64,000 nt of DNA. It comes from Panulirus ornatus. Taxonomy: Eukaryota; Arthropoda; Malacostraca; Decapoda; Palinuridae. The stretch covers positions 1,539,197 through 1,603,196 of the forward strand of contig NC_092231.1 in the NCBI RefSeq assembly GCF_036320965.1, written 5' to 3'. Within the stretch, counting starts at the first letter, position 1, and the number at the start of each line of letters is the position of its first letter. The position numbers were made by a program, and so were the translations under genes. Below, one piece after another: positions 45,255 through 57,545 of the stretch. A model generated the notes under the pieces. It saw only the letters and a program-made list of their open reading frames with translations, was not told the origin of the DNA and did no database searches.

Positions 45255-45262
<8 letters not shown>

Positions 45263-46600
45263 TCATTCAAAATATCATTGCCTCTTCTCATCCTGGGTGT
45301 AGTTGAAGGTGATGTGTAGCATTTTCACGCCAGACAAGACTGTAGGTCGCCGCCCAGTGTACTCTGCCCGCCTTGGCACGAAATAAAGGGTTGACCTTTA
45401 ACCTGACCCCCGGTAAAGGTAGTTCAATTAGAACCTTTCTAAACCCGTAAACCACCAGGACAGCTGGCCTTGGTGGAGAGAGAGAGATAACGTATCGGGA
45501 TTATAACTGCCTACACATCTGCCCATATGACCGATAAGGTGGCACTACAGTGGGATACAGTCGTGCACGAACCAGAAAACCCCGGGCATTGCTGCCCCAC
45601 GAGACATTACCGTGCCCAGGTCTAGCAGCAGTGCCACGTGAAGCTTGGAGGCGTCCGCTGCCACGACACACACAGGATGCAAGACCCTGGTTGTGTGTGT
45701 GTAAACTGGGCCATAGTAATGCCCATAAATGGTGCTCTTATCTTTAACCAACCAGACCGACCCCCGTCGTCTCCGGATACGTCTTCTGGGAGGTTGTGTA
45801 ACCTCCAGGTGACGTCTGAGAAAAGGCGTTGCATGTTGAATGACGACCTCTCTAATCCTCCAGAGGAAGAGGACCATTAGCCGAGGAGATTTTGATTTGA
45901 TTGAATATGGGTAAAGTCGTGCATGGCTTGCTGAAGAATCGTGGTCTTCAGCGATGATGGGTTTCAGCTTCGTCGTTCTTGGGGGGGGGGGGGGGGGAGT
46001 CAAAACTGTATTATGGAAGGTAATGTAAGTTATTTAGAGTAATTGTCTGATGGTGTACAGCCACTCCTCGGTTCTCGTATACCTTGACTAGAATGTTTTT
46101 CCTGTGCTAAATTTCACTTTTTCACTGTGGGAGATGTTACGAGTCGGAAAATGTGTCATTTCCAAACTTCTGGGAACTTTAAATCACTGGTTTCGGGAGA
46201 TCAGACTAGACGTAGGTCATCACTTGCACATGGAGCCCCTTGGAAAGCGTGGTTCCTAACAACACAACTACCAACATCTTGATGTTGGAAAACATGCGGC
46301 ACTCGCCTAAGAAATTGAAAAACTTTTTGAACATATATAAAGTATATTTGGGTTTCCAAGGTGATAGTGTAGTAGGTGTAGGCCTGTAGACCACCGCCTC
46401 AAATAGCCTGACAGATCGGAGGAGCAGTGAGAGTGATGGCAGGGTGGTTTCCAGATAGCTCTGGGAGGGCAGAGAGCCCTTACAACCTTACCATAAGGTG
46501 TGCCTTGTAATGTGAGGGGCAGCGGTTGAGGGGAAGGGAGGAGGGACGTCTTTCCCGTAAGGTGGTTAGCGTACACTTTATTGGTTTTCATTTCCCAGTG
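45255..46600 (+). other. Myosin intron, no exon seen
   Basis: A 152-codon minus frame (45545-46003) begins in a poly-C/G run and is unrecognised; overlapping + frames cover the same span. A G17 run lies at about 45980-45996. Confidence 0.4.
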
Positions 46601-46604
46601 AGAT

Positions 46605-46606
<2 letters not shown>

Positions 46607-46659
<53 letters not shown>
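46607..46659 (+). repeat. (GA)26 microsatellite
   Basis: Uninterrupted. Confidence 0.97.
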
Positions 46660-46663
<4 letters not shown>

Positions 46664-47033
46664 CGGAAACCTTAAACAATAGTACATTCGTACCCCCAGT
46701 CTGCTCGGGGTATATGAATTAGACATAAAAAGAAAAAACTCCGGATACATCATAAACTATAAAAAACAACTAAAGCCGTACACGTTTCATCCTGCTCCAT
46801 TTCACACTATCCCATCCCCTGTCCCACCTCTTCATCCTCTCCTTTAACCACCGTAAGAAAAAACTAATAGTCTGTGACAAGGTTATCTGGTGCAGGACGG
46901 TAATAGCATCCTAAATCCCCAAGATATAGAGATGGAGACTAGGGAGTAAAGCAGAGGCTCTGTGCACGACCGCTACCGAAGTTGTTGAAGGAACGGTGCT
47001 GAGTGTGGGAAAAAAACGTGATATAGATGACGG

Positions 47034-47057
47034 GTGTGTGTGTGTGTGTGTGTGTGT
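47034..47057 (+). repeat. (TG)12 microsatellite
   Basis: Short. Other small TG runs lie at 47935-47951 and 48022-48040, and a short (GA)n at 47163-47183. Confidence 0.9.
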
Positions 47058-47162
47058 ATGGTGTAAGGGCGCCCTAACGTGCATCACACACGACTTTCTC
47101 CAACATCCCAGCCATTTCCCCTTAGGAGCCGCACAGGAAGTTAGCTTCAGCTGGGATCCAGG

Positions 47163-47193
<31 letters not shown>

Positions 47194-48688
47194 AACAAAC
47201 ATGATATCCGCCTGGAGGAAGCTTCTTCCCCACATTCCCCCCCCCCCCCCACCTCCACCATCCCCCCACACCTCTGTCAAGTCTCGTCACGTACACACTT
47301 TTTTGGGGGGTGACTTCAATACACACGTAACAGACCAGTGGACACGTATCGATGTCCTGTATTCTGAAGCTCTTGGCCGATCATATGCAGATCAAGTGGT
47401 GGTGTTTATGTTAAGATTTAGGGCATATGTCTTGAGTAACTTGTGTGCTGTGGTATAGTGAAGATATTAGAACCTTCCACTGGGTGTTATCCTATTTTAT
47501 AGAATTACTTTTTGCGTGTTGTGTTACCTGCTTTTTTGAGATTAGGCGGGATTTTGAGTGGCTTATGTGAAAGGGCAGACACTTGTTAGTCTTCGGATTT
47601 AATACTTTTGTTTGTGATGCAGTCTGGCCGACGGATTTGTAGAATTCAAATACTAGATTTGAGTATGCACTGTGATTTTCGTTACGCAGTCATACATCTG
47701 TTTGTATGTGATGTATATATACGGATATATTACTGATGGACATGGTAGGTTGATGATATTCTCACTCTGGCTTGCCCCGGTGCTCACTTTGGTATACAGT
47801 GCTCACCCCGGTGCTCAGTGCTCCCCCTCCCCCCCAAGCACTTGACCACGTTTGCTGTGAGTGAGTCCAAGAGGGCGAGGGCGAGCAGCTTGCCGGATGC
47901 AGGATTTCCGATCTCTTATTTGTTTCTAGAATGTGTGTGTGTGTGTGTGTGTTTCGTCAACGTGTATTCTGGTTCCAGCACAGATATGTAAATTTTTCCA
48001 GGTAGTTTCTTGAAATACTTTGTGTGTGTGTGTGTGTGTGTCAAGAGTGCAGATTAAAAAGCGAGTGCGGTACTCCTGCATGGCTACTAGTATCTGTTAT
48101 TCGGATATGTAATTCAATACATATGATCTTGTAAGAGTGCGTGGGTATGGCAGTTGTTTCGTAAGAATCCATCTAGTTTGATTATTTAGTTCTGTTGTCG
48201 TATAGTAAATTGAGGTACAATCCTTGAACACTACGGGTCTGTCAGAGGCCACGCCATTGTGATGAAGGGTTATGTTGAAAGAATATCGTACGGAAAGGTA
48301 ACACGAGTTGCTACCGCTGCTAGAGGACCGGTAACATTCGGTAGTAACTTTCTTTCTGACTGGTATAAGGTCTTGTGCAGTCGTCACTGCCTGATGTCGA
48401 CTGTAGAAGTCAAGGTCGAGGCAGCCTGCGTTTTTATTTCGTTCGCTCATCATAACTGTTTTCGTGGGTAACGAATGATTGTTATTCGTGCATAGTTTAT
48501 TTCCCTAGAGGAACCGATGGTTGCTGATGATGTCGTGCGCTGAATATAACTTTTCCTGGCTCTCAGTAATGGCAGACGGTGACGTCATCCTTGTTTCTGT
48601 AACGTAAGAACAGGATTTAGAAATGCAGTGTGATGTTGCTAGTAGTGGTGGTTCAGCGGAGATAGCGTCATGTTGTCACCCTCATTAT

Positions 48689-48793
48689 TTATTGCTTATA
48701 TGGGAGAACCGGTACAACCGGCGCTGCTGCTGCTGCCACTCCCGTTAGTGCATAGGTCTGAGGCATAAGGGCATTGAGAGGCATACCGGTACC
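48689..48793 (-). CDS. Candidate terminal exon of an unidentified antisense gene
   Basis: On the minus strand a C-rich tract ending CGCCCCTCAG precedes GGTACCGGTATG. The frame then encodes 34 residues (GTGMPLNALMPQTYALTG, then VAAAAAPVVPVLPYKQ) and stops at TAA (48689-48691). A canonical AATAAA lies on the same strand at 48496-48501, about 190 nt beyond the stop. The composition (Ala/Pro/Val) resembles low-complexity C-termini of RNA-binding proteins, but I do not recognise the protein, and chance is quite possible. It would lie antisense within the myosin intron. Confidence 0.25.
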   Translation of the reverse strand, partial: GTGMPLNALMPQTYALTGVAAAAAPVVPVLPYKQ

Positions 48794-49826
48794 CTGAGGG
48801 GCGGCAGCTAGTGGTGTGTGGTGGTGGTGAGGGTGGCAGCGCAGCAGCCCTGGCTGTTTGTACCCGTCAGTTGCCACCTAGCTCCACATGCCCGTCTCCA
48901 GCGAGTTGCCAGGAGTGGCGGACAGCTCTTGAGTTTAAGAAGTTATCGACGGAGGGGGTCGTTTGAGGTGACCCCGGTTTATATCTGGAGTACGGGGGAA
49001 AGTCAGGGTGAAATATAGTCGGTCTTTATTTGATTACTGACGTTCGGTGGTAGAATATTAGTGCGCGGGACTTCAGACTAATTTGGGAAAAATAAGTGAC
49101 TTGGCTACGCATGAAAGAATCAAGTTCAAGGCTAGGAGGGGCTGTCTGTCTGGCCCAATCTGTCACTGAACTTGGCAAGTCTTGGGTCTTTTTTTATCGA
49201 TTAAAGAGAACTGCAAAAAGGCTTCTTGGAGTAGCAGCTGGGCCAGATATAATTATGGGTGACGTCTTAAAGGGATGGCACCAGCAAGGAGGAGGTGTCT
49301 GGTTCGAGGATCGAGTTGCCAATCAGCATCTCCCGCGCTCCCCCCCAGGATCTTATGAAGTACAGTGCACTTAAAGTTGTCATTCAATATACGAAGAGTT
49401 GTGACCAAATAAGGGGTGGTATAGGAATGGGGCGCTGTCGGGTTTGCTCGAGAAAATTAAATCGCTGAAGTTATACCACAAGGGACAGCCGAGGGGTTTT
49501 AAATTTTTCTTCAGATGCTAGGCCGGCTTGGAACCTCGTAGTCTGGTGACTGATACGAAGGAAGGGGAGGAGGACGGGAAGAGGTTGGTTGCTGAGGAAG
49601 TTGCTCTCTGACTTGTTGAAGGTTGGAAGGGTTGGTTACGGATTGATGGAATGGATGGGAGGGACCGGCTACTGATTGTTTGAAGCGGCGTGTATACAGG
49701 GTGGGGGACGAGTCGAGGTTGTTGGGAGGACCGACTCGTGTTGATGGGAGGGTTGGCTACTTGGGGAGGAAGGTATTGGAACGAGAGAGCAGTATGGGTT
49801 TACGCCTCTCGACCATCACTGTATAG

Positions 49827-49828
<2 letters not shown>

Positions 49829-49856
<28 letters not shown>
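49829..49856 (+). repeat. (CT)14 microsatellite
   Basis: Short, uninterrupted. Confidence 0.95.
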
Positions 49857-49859
<3 letters not shown>

Positions 49860-50165
49860 ACGCAGCCGCCGACCAGGGAAGTACATTAATGGCGCTATCC
49901 GCCTTGTTTTTGGGAAGGTTAGTGACGGCTTCGCAGTGAGCAGCTCACTAGTGGCTGTCAAGTGTCATTCCTGTGGCCCGGGTAGTCCTTACTCTGTGCC
50001 TCACACACACCGTGACAGCTGGCTTTCCCTCCACAAACATGCAGCCTCTCCTTGTCGTACGTGACACATCACTGAACGTAACTAACATAACTCGTTGATT
50101 GTAACTAATTTACTGCGGCGATCTCTACGCGTTAGCTCTGTATTTTGGAAAAAGTCGGAATAAGT

Positions 50166-50166
<1 letters not shown>

Positions 50167-50226
<60 letters not shown>
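50167..50226 (+). repeat. (CT)30 microsatellite
   Basis: Uninterrupted. Confidence 0.97.
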
Positions 50227-50230
<4 letters not shown>

Positions 50231-50495
50231 GGCGTGGCCCTAGAGGAGCAGCAGTAGACAGCTGGTGCAGGGGGAGGGGGGGATGGAAGTGTTTGCATGG
50301 AGTCGGGGGAGGGTGGATGGTATGCCATGTACGGCTTCAACACCAGCCAGCCTCACCCTCACCCTACCAGCCAGCTGGCCTGGACTCTGTGTGTGTGTTT
50401 GGTCTGAACCGGATGGACTTGTGGTTGCAATAGCTTTTTGTTCGTTCGTGTTTTGGTTGTAGTATGATACGTTATTTGGATGTTTATAAATCGTA

Positions 50496-50631
<136 letters not shown>

Positions 50632-50656
50632 ATCGATATTTCGCGTGATCAAGTAT

Positions 50657-50711
50657 ATTCCTACGAGTCCACGGGGAAAATGTTTCATTTTCCCCGTGGA
50701 ATCGTAGGAAA
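50657..50711. mobile_element. Minimal derivative of the foldback element
   Basis: Left arm 50657-50682 begins ATTCCTACGAGTCCACGGGG, a 3-nt loop follows, and the right arm 50686-50711 mirrors it with one or two mismatches. It matches the termini of the 4.7-kb element but lacks about 90 bp of each arm. The flank CGTGATCAAG is shared in reverse orientation with 4933-4945. Confidence 0.75.
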
Positions 50712-51168
50712 ATATATTGTGTGTGTTACCGGACTCCGCCTGCGTGAGGTTACACCACGATTGAAGAGTCACCTTTGGCCAGGCTGTATCATCATTTGAC
50801 GAAAGTTCTTTTTCCTTAAAGAACTTCTTGCTTTACCGGAGTCCATTCTGCTGGTGAGCGCGGCACGGCCTTTGAGCTGCAGCAGTCTCTGGGAAAGAGG
50901 TCATGGGTGATAATGAATGAATGTTTGGATAACTTTTATCCAGTGTTGTTTTAAGGATAGTTTGTGAGCCCAGAGAATGTATTGGATTACCTTACGTTCA
51001 GCAGGATACCAGTGATGGCGAAGTGGTAACAGCAAGAGCGAGACGAATGTAGTATCGTGCAGTGTCGTCGAGAACCTTCTCTTGCTCGAGAAACCCACCT
51101 TCCCTTGCTCCTGCGTGGGGCGCAGCCTCGGAGCTACGGAAGACCAATAAAAGGGGTTAGAGGTTATT

Positions 51169-51209
51169 ATAATATCGGTATGATATGATGATAATTTTAC
51201 CGATATTAT
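51169..51209. repeat. Perfect 12-bp hairpin
   Basis: ATAATATCGGTA, a 17-nt loop, TACCGATATTAT. In an AT-rich tract. Confidence 0.75.
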
Positions 51210-51507
51210 TAATGATAATAGTGATAATGATAATAATACTAATATCTGTAATGGTAGAAAAGATTTGGGTAATTATTCGATTAGCGTTTGATAAGGTTTG
51301 CTCTCCATGGTTCTCTGCATCTGTTGTGACCCATTCCTATAAGCAAGTGGATGTTATGTGACGGATATTGTGTAACACACGTGCAGTATTGTCCTGCAGT
51401 GTTGCTGTGGATCTGGCAACTCATGTCAGTCGTAACGTCTAATAAGTTCCACTATCTTATAAGTAAAATGTTTGGGCTTTATTGCCTGCGAGTCGTGGCT
51501 GATGTAC

Positions 51508-51735
51508 GAACCCTTGAGCACGACGGGGTGACCCTTGAGTACGATGGGACGACCTCAAGCACGACCGGACGACATTTGAGTGCAGTGGGACGACCCTTGA
51601 ACATACCGGGCCAGGCCGGCCCTTGAGTACTTTGGCAAGGGGAGTGTGCTAATCTGGCCTTTGACGTGACATTTATGGATGAGGACCGAGGGCGGGCCGG
51701 CGTCGTACCTTTAGGGGTCGTCCTGGCCTGCGCCA
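51508..51735. mobile_element. Palindromic MITE copy in the myosin intron
   Basis: Four CCCTTGAGCACGACGGGGTGA-like units (51511-51605) and a GGCCTTTGACGTGAC centre, then a right half with TCGTACCTTTAGGGGTCGTC. A GC-rich insertion separates the halves. Confidence 0.6.
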
Positions 51736-52599
51736 GAAGTACTGCAGTGGATGGTGAAGTAAGGTAAAAACTGTCACTGCTGAGCAGATTGCATCATACC
51801 CTGACCTTGTGGCGGAGTCTGTGTACCTGGGGGCCGCGGATATCACAGATACAAGATGTCGGTCTCCCTCACCCATGCTGACGAAAGACGCTCAGTGCTT
51901 CCTTCCTTCCTTCTCCTCCATAGCCATGAAGGGTGCTTTGCTAGGGGAAGCTGGAGGCCAGTATAGAGCATACACAGGTACAGTAAATGGACATAGGAGG
52001 ATGACAGGTGGGCTTGGTAACCCAGAGAGTGCTTGCCCTGTTAGTGGCTAGACAGTTGTGTACTGTAAAGCATTTCAACAGTAACTTCTCTCTTGTTTTC
52101 TTGTTTTTTTTAGTTTGGCTTGAGTGACACACCTCTATCACCATCTAGGAATGTTTTTTATTCCTCTTGTTTTACCTTTTTGACTTTGCTGAATTAGTGG
52201 ATGGTTAAGCTAATTGTTCTCGTGAACCTGTTCAGTGTAGTGTACGTATGTTCGAGCTGGTGTCTTGCAAGATTTTGTGAGGCTTCAGTTATGACGAGAG
52301 GCGTACCCTTTGTTGGTGGTAATGTTACATCACAGAGGCGATACTGGATCAGTACGGTGCGTTGTGTGAGGCAGATACGCTCCCTCCCTCGGCCTTCACT
52401 TACTGTTGCAAAAAAACGACAGAGTAACAAGAGCTGTATGGGTGATTACTAGTTTGTAATTGCGTATATGTCTTGTACTTTAAGGGGGTTTTCCCATGTG
52501 GGGGGGGGGGCTGTGTCCTGAAATTACTATTATATAACTTCTGTTTGTTGTCCACATTCATTGCCACCTGATTCACTTCAGTTTACTATAATAGTACAA

Positions 52600-52785
52600 C
52601 TTCACTTATTTTTTGACAGGCTTCTTGCACGATTTCATGTTGTCCTCTGGTTTTTCATTCCGTGGATCTTTCGAAGAATGTTCATTGTCTCCATCAAGCT
52701 GGTTTATAAACTTAAAAGGTTGTGGTCAGGTCACCCCTTACTCTTTTCCCTTCCATGATGGGCAAATTTGTGGCATCTAGCCTGT
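52600..52785 (-). pseudogene. CR1-like LINE C-terminal relic in the myosin intron
   Basis: Minus-strand reading gives EGKRVRGDLTTTF, one frameshift, then KFINQLDGDNEHSSK and NMKSCKKPVKK. It matches the 8.8-kb and 23.8-kb relics. It is a short 5'-truncated and decayed piece. Confidence 0.6.
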
Positions 52786-52789
52786 GTGT

Positions 52790-55700
52790 GTGTGTGTGTC
52801 AGTCAGTACACAGCGTTCTGGTGAAGGTCGTTATCCCACACAGTACATAAAACGAAATTTTGCCCTGAGGCAGAGATAAGAGTGTAGCTCACCGCATATC
52901 TTGTTAGATTAACAATACTGTCTCCTGTAGAAACATGAGGTAGACGTATTTGGTACGAGAATTAGGCAGGAGCATTAGGTAGAAGTATATGGTGGGAACA
53001 GTAGGCCGGAGTATAAGGTAGAAGCATTCAGTGGGAAAATTAGGTAGAGGCTTCAGCAAACATTGCGCTGGAATTTCCCTCTGCCAGTGGTCTGTTAAAA
53101 GGGTGAGGCACTAAAGGCTGCGAAGCTTCACTGGAGTCCAGTAGCTATGGCGACTCTATTGTCGTGGCCACCCCCTCGAGGGAGATACAGGTAGGGTCAG
53201 GCGTCAGGGATATAGATAGATGCTCTGCTTTATAGCTCGTCGTCAGGAGGAGGAGATAGATTATAGAGAGTAGGGTGGGTATTCATAAGTAGCAGAGCCT
53301 CTGTCATTATCCTGTGGTGGCTCCCTGCGTCTCAAGGTGTACCTGTAGTGTCTTCACATGTCTCTCCAGCCCTTACTGCCCGGGCTGGGGCCAGGCTGCT
53401 GTGGGTCAGCCTCAGCTGATGCTGGTGGCTACGTCAGTGTTGGAAATAAAGAAAGGTTAACGGAATGTATGTACAGGTTGTGTCGTATATCGTTTGGTAC
53501 ACGTGTATATTGGGGTCAGTGTTTGTTAGGTGGATACTAGGAAAGGTGAATGAGCCAACACCCCGGCATGTAGGTTGTGTGGTGGCGGTGATGGCGGCAG
53601 GAAGGGCTGTCAGCAGCCTCTGTTGTCCACAATTGTCTCACGTGATGTGTGGTTGGGGAAATAAGGTAGAGTTGTTGCAAATATAGAAAGAGAATCCAGG
53701 TATTTGAGAATGAACACTTTATATGGCCAAGAATGGATATTGAATCGTAAAAAACTTGTATTTCACTAAACAGTAAACATTTGATCTCTGAACTCCGCCA
53801 TATATGAACGATTTCGAATGATTAGTAATCTATAATTTATGGTCAATATTTGGCCTTCAGTTAGCACATGTCTGGCTTGAAATTTGATTTCTGAAGGTGT
53901 GATTGTGACGAAGTGGACTAAACCCAACTGTGTGCATGGGTTGTACCTCTGTGCGTGCGTCAGGGCGTGTGGAACAGTGATGTGGGTCACAGATGAAGGG
54001 TTGGTTGTCAGCTTGGTGGGTCTTGTTGAGGTACATTTTGTGTTCGAGCCCACTCATTGTAAGGTTTATTCCGGGGCAGCTGCATTGTTGGGGTACTTGA
54101 TGTGGGAGAGGTGCCTTGTAGGGGGGTACTTGATGTGGGAGAGATTCCTTGTTGGGGTTTGCCCTAAACGTTACTGCTTAGTTGGTGTACGTAACTAAAG
54201 TAGGGGGGGGGGCGTTCTTGCTGGGGGTATATTCTGGGGGGGGGTAGCGGCACAGTAGGAGGTACCCTATGTAATTGATCCACTGAAGTTATGGCTGAAG
54301 TTTGGTGGTATATCACGTCTTTATGTGGGACACAGAAAAACGCGAGGAAATATATTTAATGGAAGGATTACTTACTGTGTTGAATTACGTCATCCCAGTG
54401 CACAAGATGGATTATAGGGGCTGCTATATACTTTCCTCTCTCTGATGTAGTGTTATGTAAGGAGGAGTGATGACTGAAGCATCTTTGTCGGTGGGATGTA
54501 GATTAAAGTCAAAAAGAAATTAGTTTTGACAAACTTTCAGCTCAGCGTCTTGGCAGATTACGTGTGAGGGTCCTTGAGAAATCACACGCTTTGGGTAAAG
54601 GTTAAACATATTGTGCAGCCTTGAAGTTTATAGATACACCATACTTACCTTAGGCTTACCCTTATGGCATACGTGCGACCACGTCGTTAGATCAGTGGGA
54701 CTGACTGACAGTCGCCATATCTTGGAAGGTGTTTCCTGTGTACTGTCAGAGTTCATTGTTTGCTCTCCCACCCGCCGACCGCCCCCGCCACCTGGGTGTT
54801 AGTACATTCTCCTGGGACTGCTTGTGTCTTGCCATTACTTTGCTTCCAGATTTTACAGTGTGCGTTCCTCTCCAGTAGGATTGATTATTATATTGGATAG
54901 GAGTCGGGCTTCCAAAGTATTAAGCAAGCATGTTGTACCATACTTCCCTCTCTTCAGGACGAGGTAGCAGAATTATTTGTTTAGTTCTCAGTCTAAAGCC
55001 AACATCAGTGTGCTTAATGAACTACACTTCGGTCAGATTTTTGTGTTAAAGGATTAAGATCTTCCCCACAGTGGACGGAGAGGGTGGGGGTGCGAGAACT
55101 GGGCACAGTTGTTGGGTGGTGGTGTTGGAGGAGCGGAGTGTAAAGTGTTGGCCTCAGGGATTTAAGATGTTTGGCAGGACAAGACGTGCGAATGATAAGA
55201 ATGTCGTGAGGAGGGCAGAAGTGGCTGTATCTCGGGCGTTGGGCACATGTGTTTTTGCGTCACTAGTGGGCTTCTGGTCGTGGCGGACTGACGTCCTCGT
55301 CGAGGCCAGGCCTACAGATGACCTCGTCGAGGCCAGTCCTACAGATGACCCCGTCCTTGGCTACGGACTTAGTCCTCGCCCGGGCCGGGCACCACGAACG
55401 TCGTCGTTACTAGAGCAGGAGGACCGCGGAGAGACAAATTGCTGAAGGACACTCGTTCCTTACAGTGATCTTGGAGGAATAGCTTGAGTCATGGATTAAA
55501 CATGTTGTATGGCTGACTTCTGGTGTGGTCGGTTTTAGGCCGTTTATCTCCTGGTGACTTGTCGTATCCTCTATTTATTGTAGGGACACATACCATATAT
55601 CTTGGTGTTGGTTTGGTTTTTGATCTGTAATATTAGGTTGTTAATGTTCTGGCCTGACGTATCATCCGGTTAATTCTCTTCTCCAGCGATCTGATTCGTT

Positions 55701-56400
55701 TCGTTATGGTTGGTAAGCTGTCCGTCTCCCTGACTGTGGTAGTGGCTCAAGGTTGAACGAGTCGTAAAGCCATTTTGCTGGCTCTGGTCAGACTCTTATC
55801 TCCCAGCACGTCATTGACAGCGTTATCGTGATGGTCTTCACCGCAGGCGGTCAGGTGACAAGCATTTGAGGGTGTGGTCCACATGAACGTGTTGGTTCGT
55901 TACGGGAGTTAGTGTGGGAACCTCCGATGAACACAGATTACCACAGGTCTTGACGACTTTGTCTCTTTCCTGCTTTATAACTTGTCGTGGACTACCATAA
56001 AAGGCCTCTAGTACTCGAGAGATCATATGAAACATATTTGTGTTAGGTTTTCATAAGGGTTGTGGCGTCTCGTGCCATGCCGTGATCTGTAACACTTGTG
56101 TTGCTCGTGTGATTTTGAAATATGAAATTAGCCTGTGGGTGTCGGCTGTGTCACGCGGTTGGAGGATAACGATGCTGTTGTGTAGAATTTTTATAAGAAA
56201 TGGCGTGTGTTGGTGATGTACTAATTATATTAAAACAGACTAGAACTATTGCTCTCGGTAGCCATCTCTCTTATGAAAAAGTAGATACATTTAGCCTTGG
56301 AAGTGTCTCCCGCATGGACCATCAGCATATGATGTAGTTATGCATGCCTCCCAGAATGCTTCATGAATGCAGGCATGAAGACGTGAGCAGTGTGGGGCGG
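52790..56400 (+). other. Myosin intron, no exon seen
   Basis: No recognised domain in any frame. A 28-bp duplication (GACGTCCTCGTCGAGGCCAG region) at 55288-55345. The 124-codon frame at 55071-55445 has no known motif. Confidence 0.45.
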
Positions 56401-56479
56401 GGGGGGGGGGGGTTTAATCCAGATCACCCACCAGGATCTGTAGGATTAGGGCGTGACGTGTTCACATGCTTCAGGTGGA

Positions 56480-56565
56480 TCTCTGGGAGATGATATCCTC
56501 GGTCACCATGTTCACCAGGTTCGAATCTTGGTCCATCTGACCACCATTTTTTTTCCTTAGCGGAA
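56480..56565 (+). mobile_element. Possible tRNA-like relic
   Basis: CACCAGGTTCGAATCTTGG is a B-box-like segment preceded by a loosely tRNA-like stretch. No convincing A box or body was found. Confidence 0.3.
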
Positions 56566-56589
56566 GCTACGGTACTGTAGGCTCGAGAG

Positions 56590-56716
56590 TAACCCCTTGT
56601 GCCGCCCGACGCTACGATCCCTGAGTGTGATGGCATGACTTTTGACGTGACCCCTGAAGGTCAGGGTATTGTACCCAGTGCTGTCGTGCTCAAGGATAAT
56701 ACCGTCGTGCTCGTGT
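56590..56716. mobile_element. Palindromic MITE copy in the myosin intron
   Basis: GTAACCCCTTGTGCCGCCCG starts the copy; the centre is TGACTTTTGACGTGACCCCT and the right half ends GTGCTGTCGTGCTCAAGGAT plus one more CCGTCGTGCTCG. Confidence 0.6.
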
Positions 56717-57403
56717 TGAAGATGTGCTCCTCCAGCTCTAAGCTTCCCCACCTCTCCTTCACCCCCCCCCCCCGGGGGCCCCGGGCCAGTATTAGTATGA
56801 AGAAGGGTGCAGCTGTTCCTCGTCTGTCTCGATTGTCTTCGAATCGCTATTCTAGACACAGGAATACAGATGTCATAGAACTGCATTTTTCTTCGGGTTA
56901 TCATGGAAAGATAGAGGTTCTTGTTGTAGCTGCTGATGCCAAGTGACAATAACGTGTTGTATTTTTTGTATGGTTACCTGTTGTGTGGAGGTCGTCCACA
57001 ACTTCGTCAGGTAGTGTGTCTCGTGTGGCATAGAAGGCGAGAGGGACAGAGATGTTAGGTTCATCTCTCTCCTGACTGGACAGTCTGAATACATTAAGAT
57101 GCTTAAGCGTTCTAACATCTTCACACGGTGTGTCACGCCTCATTCTTGACGGGGCTGGCATCTGTGCATGAAGCTACCGGCTCGTCAACTGTCGTCTTCC
57201 ATTCCTAACATCCGTGTTGTAGCCGTCCCTAGAGGGGTCAGGACAGTCACACCAGCTGTACCTACCTGGTTATCATCTGAAACGTTGCACTGTAGTTGCA
57301 CTCTGTCGTGCACTTCAGCTGAACTTGACGGGACACAGCAGCATCGTTATGGTTTCAACCAGGGATTCTGTTTTATGGTCGGCTGTTGAGTGATGACAAT
57401 CCT

Positions 57404-57545
57404 GACTGACCAGTCAACAACACAATTATCCCTCTCCTCAAGAAATTGATCTGCAATCCCATCAACTCCAGCCGCCGTTTCCTCGCTTCATCTTCCGCAA
57501 GGCTTTTACCACCTCTTCTCTTTTCTCTAAGCAATTTATCCCTAT
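57404..57545 (-). mobile_element. RTE LINE internal fragment, decayed
   Basis: The run from ACCAGTCAACAACACA through CATCTTCCGCAAGGCTTTTA to ACCACCTCTTCTCTTTTC matches the RT region of the intact RTE at 21787-21920 with scattered substitutions and small indels. Neither element end is present. The reading frame is broken. Confidence 0.8.

Noticed and set aside
45545..46003. 152-codon minus-strand ORF starting with a proline run
   Set aside because: The start lies in a poly-G/C run, + strand frames overlap, and no family is recognised; no splice or regulatory support.
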